Source: Alphaproteobacteria bacterium
Lineage (GTDB): Bacteria > Pseudomonadota > Alphaproteobacteria > Rhizobiales > Xanthobacteraceae
Length of the DNA stretch: 8,072 nt
Reading direction: 5' to 3'
Assembly: GCA_005884465.1 (NCBI GenBank)
Contig: VAZH01000191.1
Span: forward strand, 1 to 8,072
Position numbers and translations under genes: made by a program. Under the pieces are notes generated by a model. That model saw only the letters and a program-made list of their open reading frames with translations. It made no database searches and had not been told where the DNA came from. This document shows, piece by piece, positions 1 to 5,979 of this stretch (positions are counted from its first letter, which is position 1; every line of letters begins with the position of its first letter).

Positions 1-2589
1 CATACCGGCGATTCCATCACCGTGGCGCCGGCGCTGACGCTGACCGACAAGGAGTACCAGATCATGCGCGACGCCTCGCTGGCGGTGCTGCGCGAGATCG
101 GGGTGGAGACCGGCGGCTCCAACGTGCAGTTCGGCATCAATCCGGCCGACGGGCGCATGGTCGTGATCGAAATGAACCCGCGGGTGTCGCGCTCCTCCGC
201 GCTCGCTTCGAAGGCCACCGGCTTTCCAATCGCAAAAGTCGCGGCAAAGCTTGCGGTCGGCTACACGCTCGACGAGATCGCCAACGACATCACCGGCGGT
301 GCGACGCCTGCGTCATTCGAACCGACCATCGATTATGTCGTCACCAAGATCCCGCGCTTTGCGTTCGAGAAATTTCCCGGCGCCTCCACCACGCTGACCA
401 CCTCGATGAAGTCGGTCGGCGAAGTGATGGCGATCGGCCGCACCTTTCAGGAGAGCCTGCAAAAAGCGCTGCGCGGCCTCGAAACCGGGCTGACCGGGCT
501 CGACGAGATCGAGATCGAAGGCCTCGGCCGCAGCGACGACAAGAACGCCATCCGCGCCGCACTGGGCACGCCGACGCCCGACCGGATCCTGCAGGTGGCG
601 CAGGCGATGCGGCTCGGCTGGTCGGACGAGGAAATCTACAATTCCTGCAAGATCGACCCGTGGTTCCTCGCGGAAATGCGCGGCATCGTCGAGATGGAAA
701 ACAAGATCAGGAAAAGCGGCCTGCCCGCCAATGCGTTCGGCATGCGGACCCTGAAGGCTATGGGCTTTTCCGACGCGCGGCTTGCGGTGCTGGCCGAGAC
801 ATCAGAGGCCGAAGTGACCGCGGGGCGCCATGCGCTCGGGGTTCGCCCGGTGTTCAAGCGCATCGACACCTGCGCGGCCGAATTCGCCTCGCCCACCGCC
901 TACATGTACTCGACCTATGAAGCTCCGTTCGCGGGCGCGCCGGCGGACGAGAGCGCTCCCTCCGGCAAGAACAAGATCATCATTCTCGGCGGCGGACCCA
1001 ACCGGATCGGCCAGGGCATCGAATTCGACTATTGCTGCTGCCATGCCTGCTTCGCGTTGCACGACGCCGGCTATGAATCGATCATGATCAACTGCAATCC
1101 GGAAACGGTATCGACCGACTACGACACCGCGGACCGATTGTACTTTGAGCCGCTGACGTCGGAGGACGTGCTGGAAATCATCGATACCGAGCGGCAGAAC
1201 GGCAGCTTGCGCGGCGTGATCGTGCAGTTCGGCGGTCAGACGCCGCTCAAACTCGCCCGCGCGCTGGAAGCGGCCAATGTGCCGATCCTCGGCACTTCGC
1301 CCGACGCCATCGACCTGGCCGAAGACCGTGATCGCTTCAAGCGCGTGCTCGACAAGCTGCACCTGAAGCAGCCGAAAAACGGAATTGCGTATTCCGTGGA
1401 GCAGGCGCGGCTGGTGGCCGCCGATCTCGGGCTGCCGCTGGTAGTACGTCCGTCCTACGTACTCGGCGGCCGCGCCATGCAGATCATCCGCGAAGAAACC
1501 CAGCTCAGCGATTACCTGCTCGGCACCTTGCCGGAGCTGGTTCCCGCCGACGTCAAGGCGCGCTATCCGAACGACAAGACCGGGCAGATCAATACCGTGC
1601 TCGGCAAGAACCCGCTGCTGTTCGACCGTTATCTGTCCGACGCCATCGAGATCGACGTCGACTGCCTGTGCGACGGCAGCGACACCTTCATCGTCGGCAT
1701 CATGGAGCATATCGAGGAGGCCGGCATTCATTCCGGCGACTCCGCCTGCTCGCTGCCGCCGCATTCGCTCGACGCGGAGATGATTGCCGAGCTGGAACGG
1801 CAAACCCGCGAACTGGCGCTCGGCCTCGACGTGGTCGGACTGATGAACGTGCAGTACGCCATCAAGGACGGCGAGATCCACGTGCTCGAAGTCAATCCGC
1901 GGGCATCGCGCACCGTGCCGTTCGTCGCCAAGGTGATCGGCATGCCGGTGGCGAATATCGCGGCACGGCTGATGGCCGGCGAAAAGCTCGCGGACTTCAA
2001 TTTGAAGAAGCGCAAGCTCGGCCATGTCGGCGTCAAGGAGTCGGTGTTCCCGTTCGCCCGCTTCCCCGGCGTCGACACCGTGCTCGGTCCGGAGATGCGA
2101 TCGACCGGCGAGGTGATGGGCATCGACCGCTCGTTCGAAGTGGCGTTCGCCAAGAGCCAGCTCGGCGGCGGCACCCGCGTGCCGCGCAAGGGCACGGTGT
2201 TCGTTTCGGTCCGCGACATCGACAAGACCCGGATCGCGGAAGCGGTGCGGCTGTTGTCCTCGATTGGCTTCAAGGTGATGGCGACTTCCGGGACACAGCG
2301 TTTCCTCACCGAGTTCGGGGTTCCGACCGAAAAGGTAAACAAGGTGCTGGAGGGGCGGCCGCATATCGTCGACGCCATCATGAACGGCGACATCCAGCTG
2401 GTCTTCAACACCACAGAGGGGCCGCAGGCGCTGGCCGACAGCCGGTCGTTGCGACGCGCTGCCCTCTTGCATAAAGTGCCATATTACACCACTCTTTCGG
2501 GTGCCGTGGCGGCCGCGCAGGGCATCCGCGCCTATCTGGGCGGGGACCTTGAGGTCCGCACGCTGCAGAGTTATTTTTCCGAAACCTGA
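1..2589 (+). CDS. carB: Carbamoyl phosphate synthase large subunit, 5'-truncated by the window edge
   Basis: This subunit makes carbamoyl phosphate from bicarbonate, two ATP and ammonia channelled from CarA, feeding pyrimidine and arginine synthesis in the cytosol. The frame is open from base 1 and shows the last 862 residues; roughly the first quarter is missing. Window residue 1 is the His of the HTGDS motif, equivalent to E. coli His243. The rest of the first ATP-grasp site follows: Gln43, Glu57 and Asn59 (E. coli 285, 299, 301). The second ATP-grasp half has His577, Gln618, Glu630 and Asn632 (E. coli 788, 829, 841, 843). The last ~135 residues are the MGS-like allosteric domain, with the VNKV-EGRPH and NTT motifs that bind UMP or ornithine in E. 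coli. The C-half carries about 31 extra residues compared with E. coli. The GTG at base 22 is internal, not a start. Identity is near certain. Confidence 0.97.
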   Translation, partial: HTGDSITVAPALTLTDKEYQIMRDASLAVLREIGVETGGSNVQFGINPADGRMVVIEMNPRVSRSSALASKATGFPIAKVAAKLAVGYTLDEIANDITGGATPASFEPTIDYVVTKIPRFAFEKFPGASTTLTTSMKSVGEVMAIGRTFQESLQKALRGLETGLTGLDEIEIEGLGRSDDKNAIRAALGTPTPDRILQVAQAMRLGWSDEEIYNSCKIDPWFLAEMRGIVEMENKIRKSGLPANAFGMRTLKAMGFSDARLAVLAETSEAEVTAGRHALGVRPVFKRIDTCAAEFASPTAYMYSTYEAPFAGAPADESAPSGKNKIIILGGGPNRIGQGIEFDYCCCHACFALHDAGYESIMINCNPETVSTDYDTADRLYFEPLTSEDVLEIIDTERQNGSLRGVIVQFGGQTPLKLARALEAANVPILGTSPDAIDLAEDRDRFKRVLDKLHLKQPKNGIAYSVEQARLVAADLGLPLVVRPSYVLGGRAMQIIREETQLSDYLLGTLPELVPADVKARYPNDKTGQINTVLGKNPLLFDRYLSDAIEIDVDCLCDGSDTFIVGIMEHIEEAGIHSGDSACSLPPHSLDAEMIAELERQTRELALGLDVVGLMNVQYAIKDGEIHVLEVNPRASRTVPFVAKVIGMPVANIAARLMAGEKLADFNLKKRKLGHVGVKESVFPFARFPGVDTVLGPEMRSTGEVMGIDRSFEVAFAKSQLGGGTRVPRKGTVFVSVRDIDKTRIAEAVRLLSSIGFKVMATSGTQRFLTEFGVPTEKVNKVLEGRPHIVDAIMNGDIQLVFNTTEGPQALADSRSLRRAALLHKVPYYTTLSGAVAAAQGIRAYLGGDLEVRTLQSYFSET

Positions 2590-2635
2590 TCAATTGCCGG
2601 GCTTTTGCGCCGGCTAACTGATCGGCAATGAAGCC

Positions 2636-2664
2636 CTCGTGACCTGGAACTCGCCAGTCACGAG
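2636..2664 (+). repeat. Stem-loop in the carB-greA gap
   Basis: CTCGTGAC (2636-2643) pairs with GTCACGAG (2657-2664). The stem continues as TGG (2645-2647) with CCA (2654-2656) around one bulged C at 2644, leaving a six-base loop. That gives 11 pairs starting 47 bases after the carB stop. The following bases (CGGGTTCTGTTTC) are only mildly T-rich, so this is a poor classical terminator. It could be a weak terminator or attenuator after carB, or a processing site. The pairing is read directly from the sequence; the role is inferred. Confidence 0.45.
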
Positions 2665-2685
2665 CGGGTTCTGTTTCGGCGTTTG

Positions 2686-2710
2686 TGCGGGACCTGCGGA
2701 TTGGTCCGCA
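2686..2710 (+). promoter_or_regulatory. Possible greA leader with two alternative hairpins
   Basis: TCCGCA at 2705-2710 can pair perfectly with TGCGGA (2695-2700) around a four-base TTGG loop. The same right arm, as GGTCCGCA (2703-2710), can pair instead with TGCGG-ACC (2686-2694) with one bulged G. The two folds exclude each other and sit just upstream of the greA ribosome binding site. E. coli greA is known to have a leader producing short RNAs (GraL), but no homology to that is claimed here. Function is unproven. Confidence 0.3.
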
Positions 2711-2732
2711 TGAAGTTGAAGGACGAAGAAGG

Positions 2733-3209
2733 ATGATGGAAAAGGTTCCGATGACCGCCAGCGGCTACGCCGCCCTTGAGGTCGAATTGAAGCAGCGCCA
2801 GTCGGTGGAGCGTCCGCGCATCATCGAGCATATTACCGCGGCGCGCACCCATGGCGATCTTTCGGAGAACGCGGAATATCACGCCGCAAAGGAAGAGCAG
2901 TCCCACAATGAAGGCCGGATCGCCGAGTTGGAGGACAAGCTTGCGCGCGCCGACGTCATCGACATCTCCAAGCTGTCCGGCGACACCATCAAGTTCGGCG
3001 CGACTGTCACCCTGGTCGACGAAGACACCGACAAGAAAGCGGTGTGGCAAATTGTCGGCGAGCCGGAAGCCGATGCCAAGAAGGGCCGCATCTCCATCAC
3101 CTCGCCGCTGGCGCGCGCGCTGATCGGCAAGAAGAAGGGCGCGTCAGTGGAGGTCATGGCCCCCGGCGGGCCCAAGGCCTATGAGATCACCAAGGTCGAG
3201 TGGCGCTAG
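2733..3209 (+). CDS. greA: Transcription elongation factor GreA
   Basis: GreA rescues backtracked RNA polymerase by entering its secondary channel and stimulating cleavage of the extruded 3' RNA. The product is 158 residues, the same length as E. coli GreA. Residues 1-77 form the N-terminal coiled coil. Its tip reads [12 protein letters not shown], with Asp42 and Glu45 matching the catalytic acidic pair Asp41/Glu44 of E. coli. The C-terminal FKBP-like domain contains [17 protein letters not shown] and the final YEITKVEW. The ATG at 2733 (MMEKVPMT) is preferred because it fits the family N-terminus and has AGGA at 2720-2723, nine bases upstream. ATG 2736 is the alternative, and the upstream GTG at 2685 adds 16 residues unlike the family. 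The gene lies 143 bases after carB on the same strand and ends in its own terminator. Confidence 0.96.
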   Translation: MMEKVPMTASGYAALEVELKQRQSVERPRIIEHITAARTHGDLSENAEYHAAKEEQSHNEGRIAELEDKLARADVIDISKLSGDTIKFGATVTLVDEDTDKKAVWQIVGEPEADAKKGRISITSPLARALIGKKKGASVEVMAPGGPKAYEITKVEWR

Positions 3210-3238
3210 CCTAGAACAGCGTCGAACTTAGCAACATG

Positions 3239-3269
3239 AAAGGGCCGGGATAATTCCCCGGCCCTTTTT
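3239..3269 (+). terminator. Intrinsic terminator of greA
   Basis: AAAGGGCCGGG (3239-3249) pairs perfectly with CCCGGCCCTTT (3257-3267) around a seven-base loop. The right arm runs into five T residues (3265-3269). The stem is GC-rich, the T-tract is in place, and it begins 29 bases after the greA stop. It should insulate greA from the accessory segment downstream. Confidence 0.93.
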
Positions 3270-3348
3270 GCTGGGTCGCACGCGCTGCAAGTCAGGCTCG
3301 GCCCTCTCGGACAGCTGCGCAGAAGCTGGCGGATGCGATCACGTCGTG

Positions 3349-3404
3349 TTGACAGCGCCGCGCCTCCATAATATGTATCATTTACAATGATTATATATTA
3401 TAAC
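3349..3404 (+). promoter_or_regulatory. Candidate promoter and operator of the first doxX gene
   Basis: TTGACA at 3349-3354 is a perfect -35 consensus. TAATAT (3369-3374, 14-base spacer) or TATGTA (3372-3377, 17-base spacer) could serve as the -10. Two dyads follow: ATCATT-TAC-AATGAT (3377-3391) is perfect, and TTATA-TAT-TATAA (3391-3403) leads into C at 3404. The stretch 3368-3410 is very AT-rich in otherwise GC-rich DNA. The second dyad recurs at about the same distance upstream of the second doxX gene, which supports a regulator site. The rest of the gap 3270-3507 shows no gene. Confidence 0.5.
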
Positions 3405-3493
3405 TACATTGGATGGCTGAGCCGCCCCCTTGTCCGGACAGTCTCTCGACGTCTGGGTCCAAGAGCGCCCTTGCGAAACGCGTCGATTTTTCT

Positions 3494-3554
3494 GGGAGGA
3501 GATCCTCATGACCGCGACACGATACGAATCGGACTCGTCAAAAAAAACGGAGGG
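3494..3554 (+). promoter_or_regulatory. Two strong ribosome binding sites serving two in-frame starts
   Basis: GGGAGGAG (3494-3501) stands six bases before the ATG at 3508. GGAGG (3549-3553) stands eight bases before the ATG at 3562. Both ATGs are in the same open frame, so the first would add 18 hydrophilic residues (MTATRYESDSSKKTEGTI) to the membrane protein. A run of eight A (3540-3547) lies between them. The downstream start is favoured because it gives the length and N-terminus shared by the two other copies. Confidence 0.6.
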
Positions 3555-3561
3555 AACAATC

Positions 3562-3957
3562 ATGCATAAGACAATAACCGCATGGGCGCCGGGCGCATTG
3601 AGCGTGCTGCGCATCTACACCGGACTGCTGTTGCTTGAGCACGGCACGGCGAAAATTCTCGGCTTTCCTGCCGTTCCGAGTTTTGCCAATCTCCAGCTCG
3701 GTTCGCTCGTCGGAGCCAGTGGGCTTATCGAACTGGTTGGCGGCGTGGTTTTTACCCTCGGCTTGTTCACGAGGCCAGTCGCCTTCATTCTTTCGGGCTT
3801 TGCGGCAGCCGCCTATTTCATGGTGAGTGCACCGAGAGGATTCTATCCGATCCTGAACAATGGCGAGCTGGCGTCGCTCTTTAGTTTTGTCTTCATCTAC
3901 TTCGTTTTCACCGGGCCGGGCCCGTGGAGCCTCGACGCGACGATGGAGCGCAAGTGA
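3562..3957 (+). CDS. DoxX family membrane protein, copy 1
   Basis: This is a small integral inner-membrane protein of 131 residues, typical of the DoxX family (PF07681). Four hydrophobic helices are visible at about residues 11-26, 49-69, 72-89 and 101-117. Landmarks are WAPGALSVLRI near the N-terminus, GLIELVGG, the LGLFTRPVAFILSG block and the C-terminal GPWSLDA. By hand alignment it is about 70% identical to copy 2 and 60% to copy 3. The family is named after a thiosulfate:quinone oxidoreductase subunit of Acidianus, and a mycobacterial DoxX was reported to act with superoxide dismutase and a sulfurtransferase in thiol homeostasis. No such partner is encoded here, so the biochemical role is unknown. 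The start at 3562 is chosen for its GGAGG site and family length; an 18-residue extension from 3508 is possible. Confidence 0.88.
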   Translation: MHKTITAWAPGALSVLRIYTGLLLLEHGTAKILGFPAVPSFANLQLGSLVGASGLIELVGGVVFTLGLFTRPVAFILSGFAAAAYFMVSAPRGFYPILNNGELASLFSFVFIYFVFTGPGPWSLDATMERK

Positions 3958-4026
3958 TCACTTGACGAAGTCAGATGCGATCGCTCCCGCACCCGCGGTT
4001 TGCGCGCGTGAAAAATCCTCGAAAGC

Positions 4027-4045
4027 GCATCGGCATGGCCGATGC
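4027..4045 (+). repeat. Perfect stem-loop between doxX copies 1 and 2
   Basis: GCATCGGC (4027-4034) pairs with GCCGATGC (4038-4045) around an ATG loop. No T-tract follows, so it is not a standard intrinsic terminator. It could stabilise the 3' end of the copy 1 transcript. No gene is seen in the surrounding 3958-4092. Confidence 0.4.
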
Positions 4046-4092
4046 ACCGAAGCGAGCGGCGGCGGATCACGCCACGCTGACAACTTTGTGAG

Positions 4093-4149
4093 TTGGCATC
4101 GTTCACGCGGTGTAATATTTCACCTGGCAAGATAGTTATACTCTATAAC
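4093..4149 (+). promoter_or_regulatory. Candidate promoter and operator of the second doxX gene
   Basis: TTGGCA (4093-4098) is followed after 14 bases by TAATAT (4113-4118), then by the perfect dyad GTTATA-CTC-TATAAC (4135-4149). The order and spacing match the first doxX gene: -35-like start to TAATAT start is 20 bases in both, and to the TTATA half-site 43 here versus 42 there. An outer pair, GAGTTGG (4090-4096) and CCAACTC (4149-4155), brackets the block. A promoter controlled by a dimeric repressor or activator is the simplest reading. The regulator is not identifiable from the window. Confidence 0.5.
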
Positions 4150-4174
4150 CAACTCGAAAAACGGAACTTACGCG

Positions 4175-4585
4175 ATGAATTCGGACAGACTTTCCACGGT
4201 CTGGGCGCCGGGCGCCCTTGGCGTTCTCAGCATCCTCCGCATCTTCACTGGCCTGGCTCTGCTTCAGCACGGCTCCGGCAAGATTCTCGGCTTTCCGGTC
4301 GCTCCGATGTTCGCAAACGTCCAGATCGATTCGCTGACGGGGATCGGTGGGCTGATCGAACTGATCGGCGGCATCCTGTTCACCATCGGCCTGTTCACGC
4401 GGCCGGTCGCCTTCATTCTCTCAGGCTTCACCGCCGCCGCCTATTTCATGGCGCATGCCGGCAAGGGATTCTATCCGCTGCTGAACGGCGGCGAGCTTGC
4501 CGCGCTCTATTGCTTCGTTTTCCTTTATTTCACCTTCGCCGGCGCCGGGCCATGGAGCGCCGATGCACTGATCAGGCGCAAATGA
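4175..4585 (+). CDS. DoxX family membrane protein, copy 2
   Basis: This 136-residue, four-helix inner-membrane protein is the closest paralogue of copy 1, with about 70% identity from the WAPGAL motif onward. It has three extra residues (GVL) just before the first helix. Conserved blocks are GLIELIGG (59-66), GLFTRPVAFILSG (72-84), AAAYFM (87-92) and GPWSADA (125-131). The ATG at 4175 has only a weak GGA site nine bases upstream, unlike the strong sites of copies 1 and 3. The gene follows copy 1 by 217 bases and has its own promoter-like region, so it is probably a separate transcript despite the tandem order. The shared operator-like dyad suggests co-regulation with copy 1. The substrate is unknown. 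Confidence 0.9.
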   Translation: MNSDRLSTVWAPGALGVLSILRIFTGLALLQHGSGKILGFPVAPMFANVQIDSLTGIGGLIELIGGILFTIGLFTRPVAFILSGFTAAAYFMAHAGKGFYPLLNGGELAALYCFVFLYFTFAGAGPWSADALIRRK

Positions 4586-4618
4586 TGATTTGACGGCGGA
4601 TCGAAGACTGGCACATTT

Positions 4619-4660
4619 AAGCTCCGCCTTGGTTCCAGCCAAGGCGGAGCTTGCTCTTTT
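4619..4660 (+). terminator. Strong hairpin with T-rich tail after doxX copy 2
   Basis: AAGCTCCGCCTTGG (4619-4632) pairs perfectly with CCAAGGCGGAGCTT (4639-4652) around a six-base loop. The tail reads GCTCTTTT (4653-4660). It starts 33 bases after the copy 2 stop. The 14-pair stem and T-tract four bases downstream fit an intrinsic terminator, though the tract is slightly displaced. It separates copy 2 from copy 3, which may therefore need its own promoter; none is clear in 4661-4704. Confidence 0.75.
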
Positions 4661-4704
4661 GAGCACGAGCATGTGTCGCGCGCATTTTGATCGGAGATCG
4701 TGCC

Positions 4705-5100
4705 ATGGAATTCAGCACCATTTGGGCGCCCCGTATCCTCAGCGTTTTACGGATCGTGGACGGCTTGATTCTGCTTCAATACGGAACGGCAAAGCTATTC
4801 GGTTGGCCGGCCGTCGAGATCTTCGAGAATTTGAAGTGGCTTTCGCTGTTTGGCATCGCCGGCATGTTCGAACTGGTCGGCGGCACGCTCCTGATCCTTG
4901 GTCTGTTCACGCGACCGGTGGCTTTTATCCTGTCCGGCGAAATGGCCGCGGCCTATTTCATCGAACATTTTCCGCGCGGCTTCTTTCCAATTCTCAGTGA
5001 AGGCGACCTCGCGGTCAGCCTTTGTTTTACATTTTTGTATCTTGCTTTCGCCGGCGGCGGGCCGTGGAGCCTCGATGCAGTGATGCGCAAGGAGACCTGA
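4705..5100 (+). CDS. DoxX family membrane protein, copy 3 (divergent)
   Basis: This 131-residue DoxX-family protein is about 60% identical to copy 1 by hand alignment. It keeps the hallmark blocks WAP--LSVLRI, FELVGG (55-60), LGLFTRPVAFILSG (65-78), AAAYF and GGGPWSLDA. It differs at several hydrophobic positions and places an acidic residue, Glu79, at the start of AAAYF helix 3 where copies 1 and 2 have Phe. It is also richer in aromatics around residues 34-49. The ATG at 4705 is chosen because GGAG (4693-4696) lies eight bases upstream; the in-frame TTG at 4687 would add six residues unlike the other copies. The TTATA-N3-TATAAC dyad is absent upstream, so its control probably differs. It converges on the Lrp-family gene across a palindromic repeat. 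Confidence 0.88.
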   Translation: MEFSTIWAPRILSVLRIVDGLILLQYGTAKLFGWPAVEIFENLKWLSLFGIAGMFELVGGTLLILGLFTRPVAFILSGEMAAAYFIEHFPRGFFPILSEGDLAVSLCFTFLYLAFAGGGPWSLDAVMRKET

Positions 5101-5110
5101 CGACGTCATC

Positions 5111-5227
5111 CGTCATTGCGAGCCAACGGGGTCGCGCGAATGCGCGCCCGATGACAGGCTCCGCGAAGCAATCCAGCGCAACCGAGCTGGCTGGACTGCT
5201 TCGTCGCTTGCGCTCCTCGCAATGACG
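5111..5227. repeat. Dispersed palindromic repeat element (REP/MITE-like)
   Basis: The ends are a perfect 12-base inverted repeat: CGTCATTGCGAG (5111-5122) and CTCGCAATGACG (5216-5227). An inner pair, GAAGCAATCCAG (5165-5176) and CTGGACTGCTTC (5191-5202), has one mismatch, and a small GCGC hairpin lies near 5133-5147. Elements with these same end and inner sequences are, from memory, very common between genes in Bradyrhizobium and Rhodopseudomonas. It encodes no protein. Between convergent genes it could act as a bidirectional transcription stop. Confidence 0.8.
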
Positions 5228-5245
5228 GCGGCGTGATAAGGCTCG

Positions 5246-5725
5246 CTATCCCGTCACTTTCACTTCAAGCGGCACCGCGGGCTCGTATTTCGAGTTGTGC
5301 AGCACCAGCGATGTCCTGACATTGCGCACATGCGGTGCGGCCGTCAGATGGGTGACGAAATCCTGGAATGTCGCCATGTCGGGCGCCACGCATTTCAGAA
5401 TGAAGTCGACCTCGCCCGACAGCATCCAGCATTCCCGCACCAGCGGCTCGGCGCGCACGAACTCCTCGAACGCGCGCAAGTCCGCGTCGGCCTGGCTGGA
5501 CAGATGCACCGAGGCGAACACCGTGACGTCGAATCCGAGCCGGCGCGGGTCCAGCAGTCCGCGATAGCCCTGTATATAGCCGGCCTCCTCCAGCGTTCGC
5601 ACCCGGCGCAGGCAGGGCGGGGGCGAAATGCCGACGCGTTTGGCCAGTTCAACGTTGGTGATTCGGCCGTCGGCCTGGATTTCGCTGAGGATTTTGAGGT
5701 CGATCTCGTCAAGATTCTTCGACAC
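5246..5725 (-). CDS. Lrp/AsnC family transcriptional regulator
   Basis: This is a 159-residue feast/famine regulator, the usual length for the family. The N-terminal winged helix-turn-helix (about 5-64) closely resembles E. coli Lrp: LDEIDLKILSEIQADGRITN, then NVELAKRVGIS and the recognition segment PPPCLRRVRTLEEAGYIQGY. The C-terminal RAM domain (about 68-145) contains the typical ECWMLSGEVDFILK stretch that forms the effector site between dimers. The start is the GTG at 5725, because VSKNLDEIDLK fits the family N-terminus and AGGA lies 11 bases upstream. Longer in-frame extensions up to 5947 run into the divergent control region and look unlike any family member. It is transcribed away from trxB, and a perfect dyad 75 bases upstream is a likely site for its own product. 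The effector, perhaps an amino acid, cannot be told from sequence. Confidence 0.92.
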   Translation of the reverse strand: MSKNLDEIDLKILSEIQADGRITNVELAKRVGISPPPCLRRVRTLEEAGYIQGYRGLLDPRRLGFDVTVFASVHLSSQADADLRAFEEFVRAEPLVRECWMLSGEVDFILKCVAPDMATFQDFVTHLTAAPHVRNVRTSLVLHNSKYEPAVPLEVKVTG

Positions 5726-5799
5726 GCGGGTCCGGGTCCTGGGGTGACGGGGCTTGCGAACGATTGTCGGAAACAGTCTTAGCGCAGCTGCCGGAACCA

Positions 5800-5816
5800 G
5801 CGCAATTTTATTGCGC
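5800..5816. promoter_or_regulatory. Perfect dyad, candidate Lrp-family operator
   Basis: GCGCAAT-TTT-ATTGCGC is a perfect 7-3-7 inverted repeat with GC-rich outer arms and an AT core, a layout common for Lrp/AsnC sites. It lies 75 bases upstream of the regulator's GTG and 163 bases upstream of trxB. On the minus strand the TTGCGC within it is followed after 18 bases by TAAGAC, a possible promoter that the bound protein would cover. Autoregulation is inferred. Confidence 0.55.
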
Positions 5817-5865
5817 GTGCGGCGCGTCATCTTCGCCAGGGGCGGGGAAAATTCGCCGGTATGGA

Positions 5866-5902
5866 TTGCAATTCTTGCATAGCTTGCCAGATATCCTAGA
5901 CT
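5866..5902 (+). promoter_or_regulatory. Possible trxB promoter with phased TTGC repeats
   Basis: TTGCAT (5875-5880) and TAGACT (5897-5902), 16 bases apart, are weak -35 and -10 matches 78 bases before the trxB start. TTGC occurs three times at nine-base intervals here (5866, 5875, 5884). It is the best candidate promoter in the divergent interval 5726-5979, but neither hexamer is close to consensus. Confidence 0.3.
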
Positions 5903-5979
5903 TGGATTGGCACTTTCGGCGCCGCCGCGATGCCTTTCCGAGCGCATTCCGAAATTCCCTTAAAGAGGGATCTGCCTCT

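Noticed and set aside
22..24. GTG as the start of carB
   Set aside because: It falls inside the conserved [11 protein letters not shown] motif; the frame continues through base 1 and the true start is outside the window.
802..2472. A 556-codon open frame on the minus strand inside carB
   Set aside because: It lies wholly antisense to a certain gene, has the arginine/histidine-rich mix expected from reversed high-GC codons, and shows no recognisable motif.
2685..2732. GTG start for greA at 2685
   Set aside because: It adds 16 residues not seen in GreA and would place coding sequence over the hairpin; ATG 2733 matches family length.
3377..3404. CRISPR-like or tandem repeat in the AT-rich stretch
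   Set aside because: There are only two short dyads with no repeated spacer structure; a promoter/operator fits better.
3387..3569. Small open frame of 60 codons in another frame before doxX copy 1
   Set aside because: It starts in the AT-rich promoter, has no ribosome binding site and no recognisable sequence, and overlaps the real start region.
5726..5947. N-terminal extension of the Lrp-family regulator
   Set aside because: The extra 74 residues are basic and low in structure, unlike the family, and would cover the likely operator.
5764..5979. N-terminal extension of trxB from the upstream in-frame start
   Set aside because: It would add 72 residues absent from the family; the ATG at 5980 has a good ribosome binding site and gives exactly the usual 321 residues.
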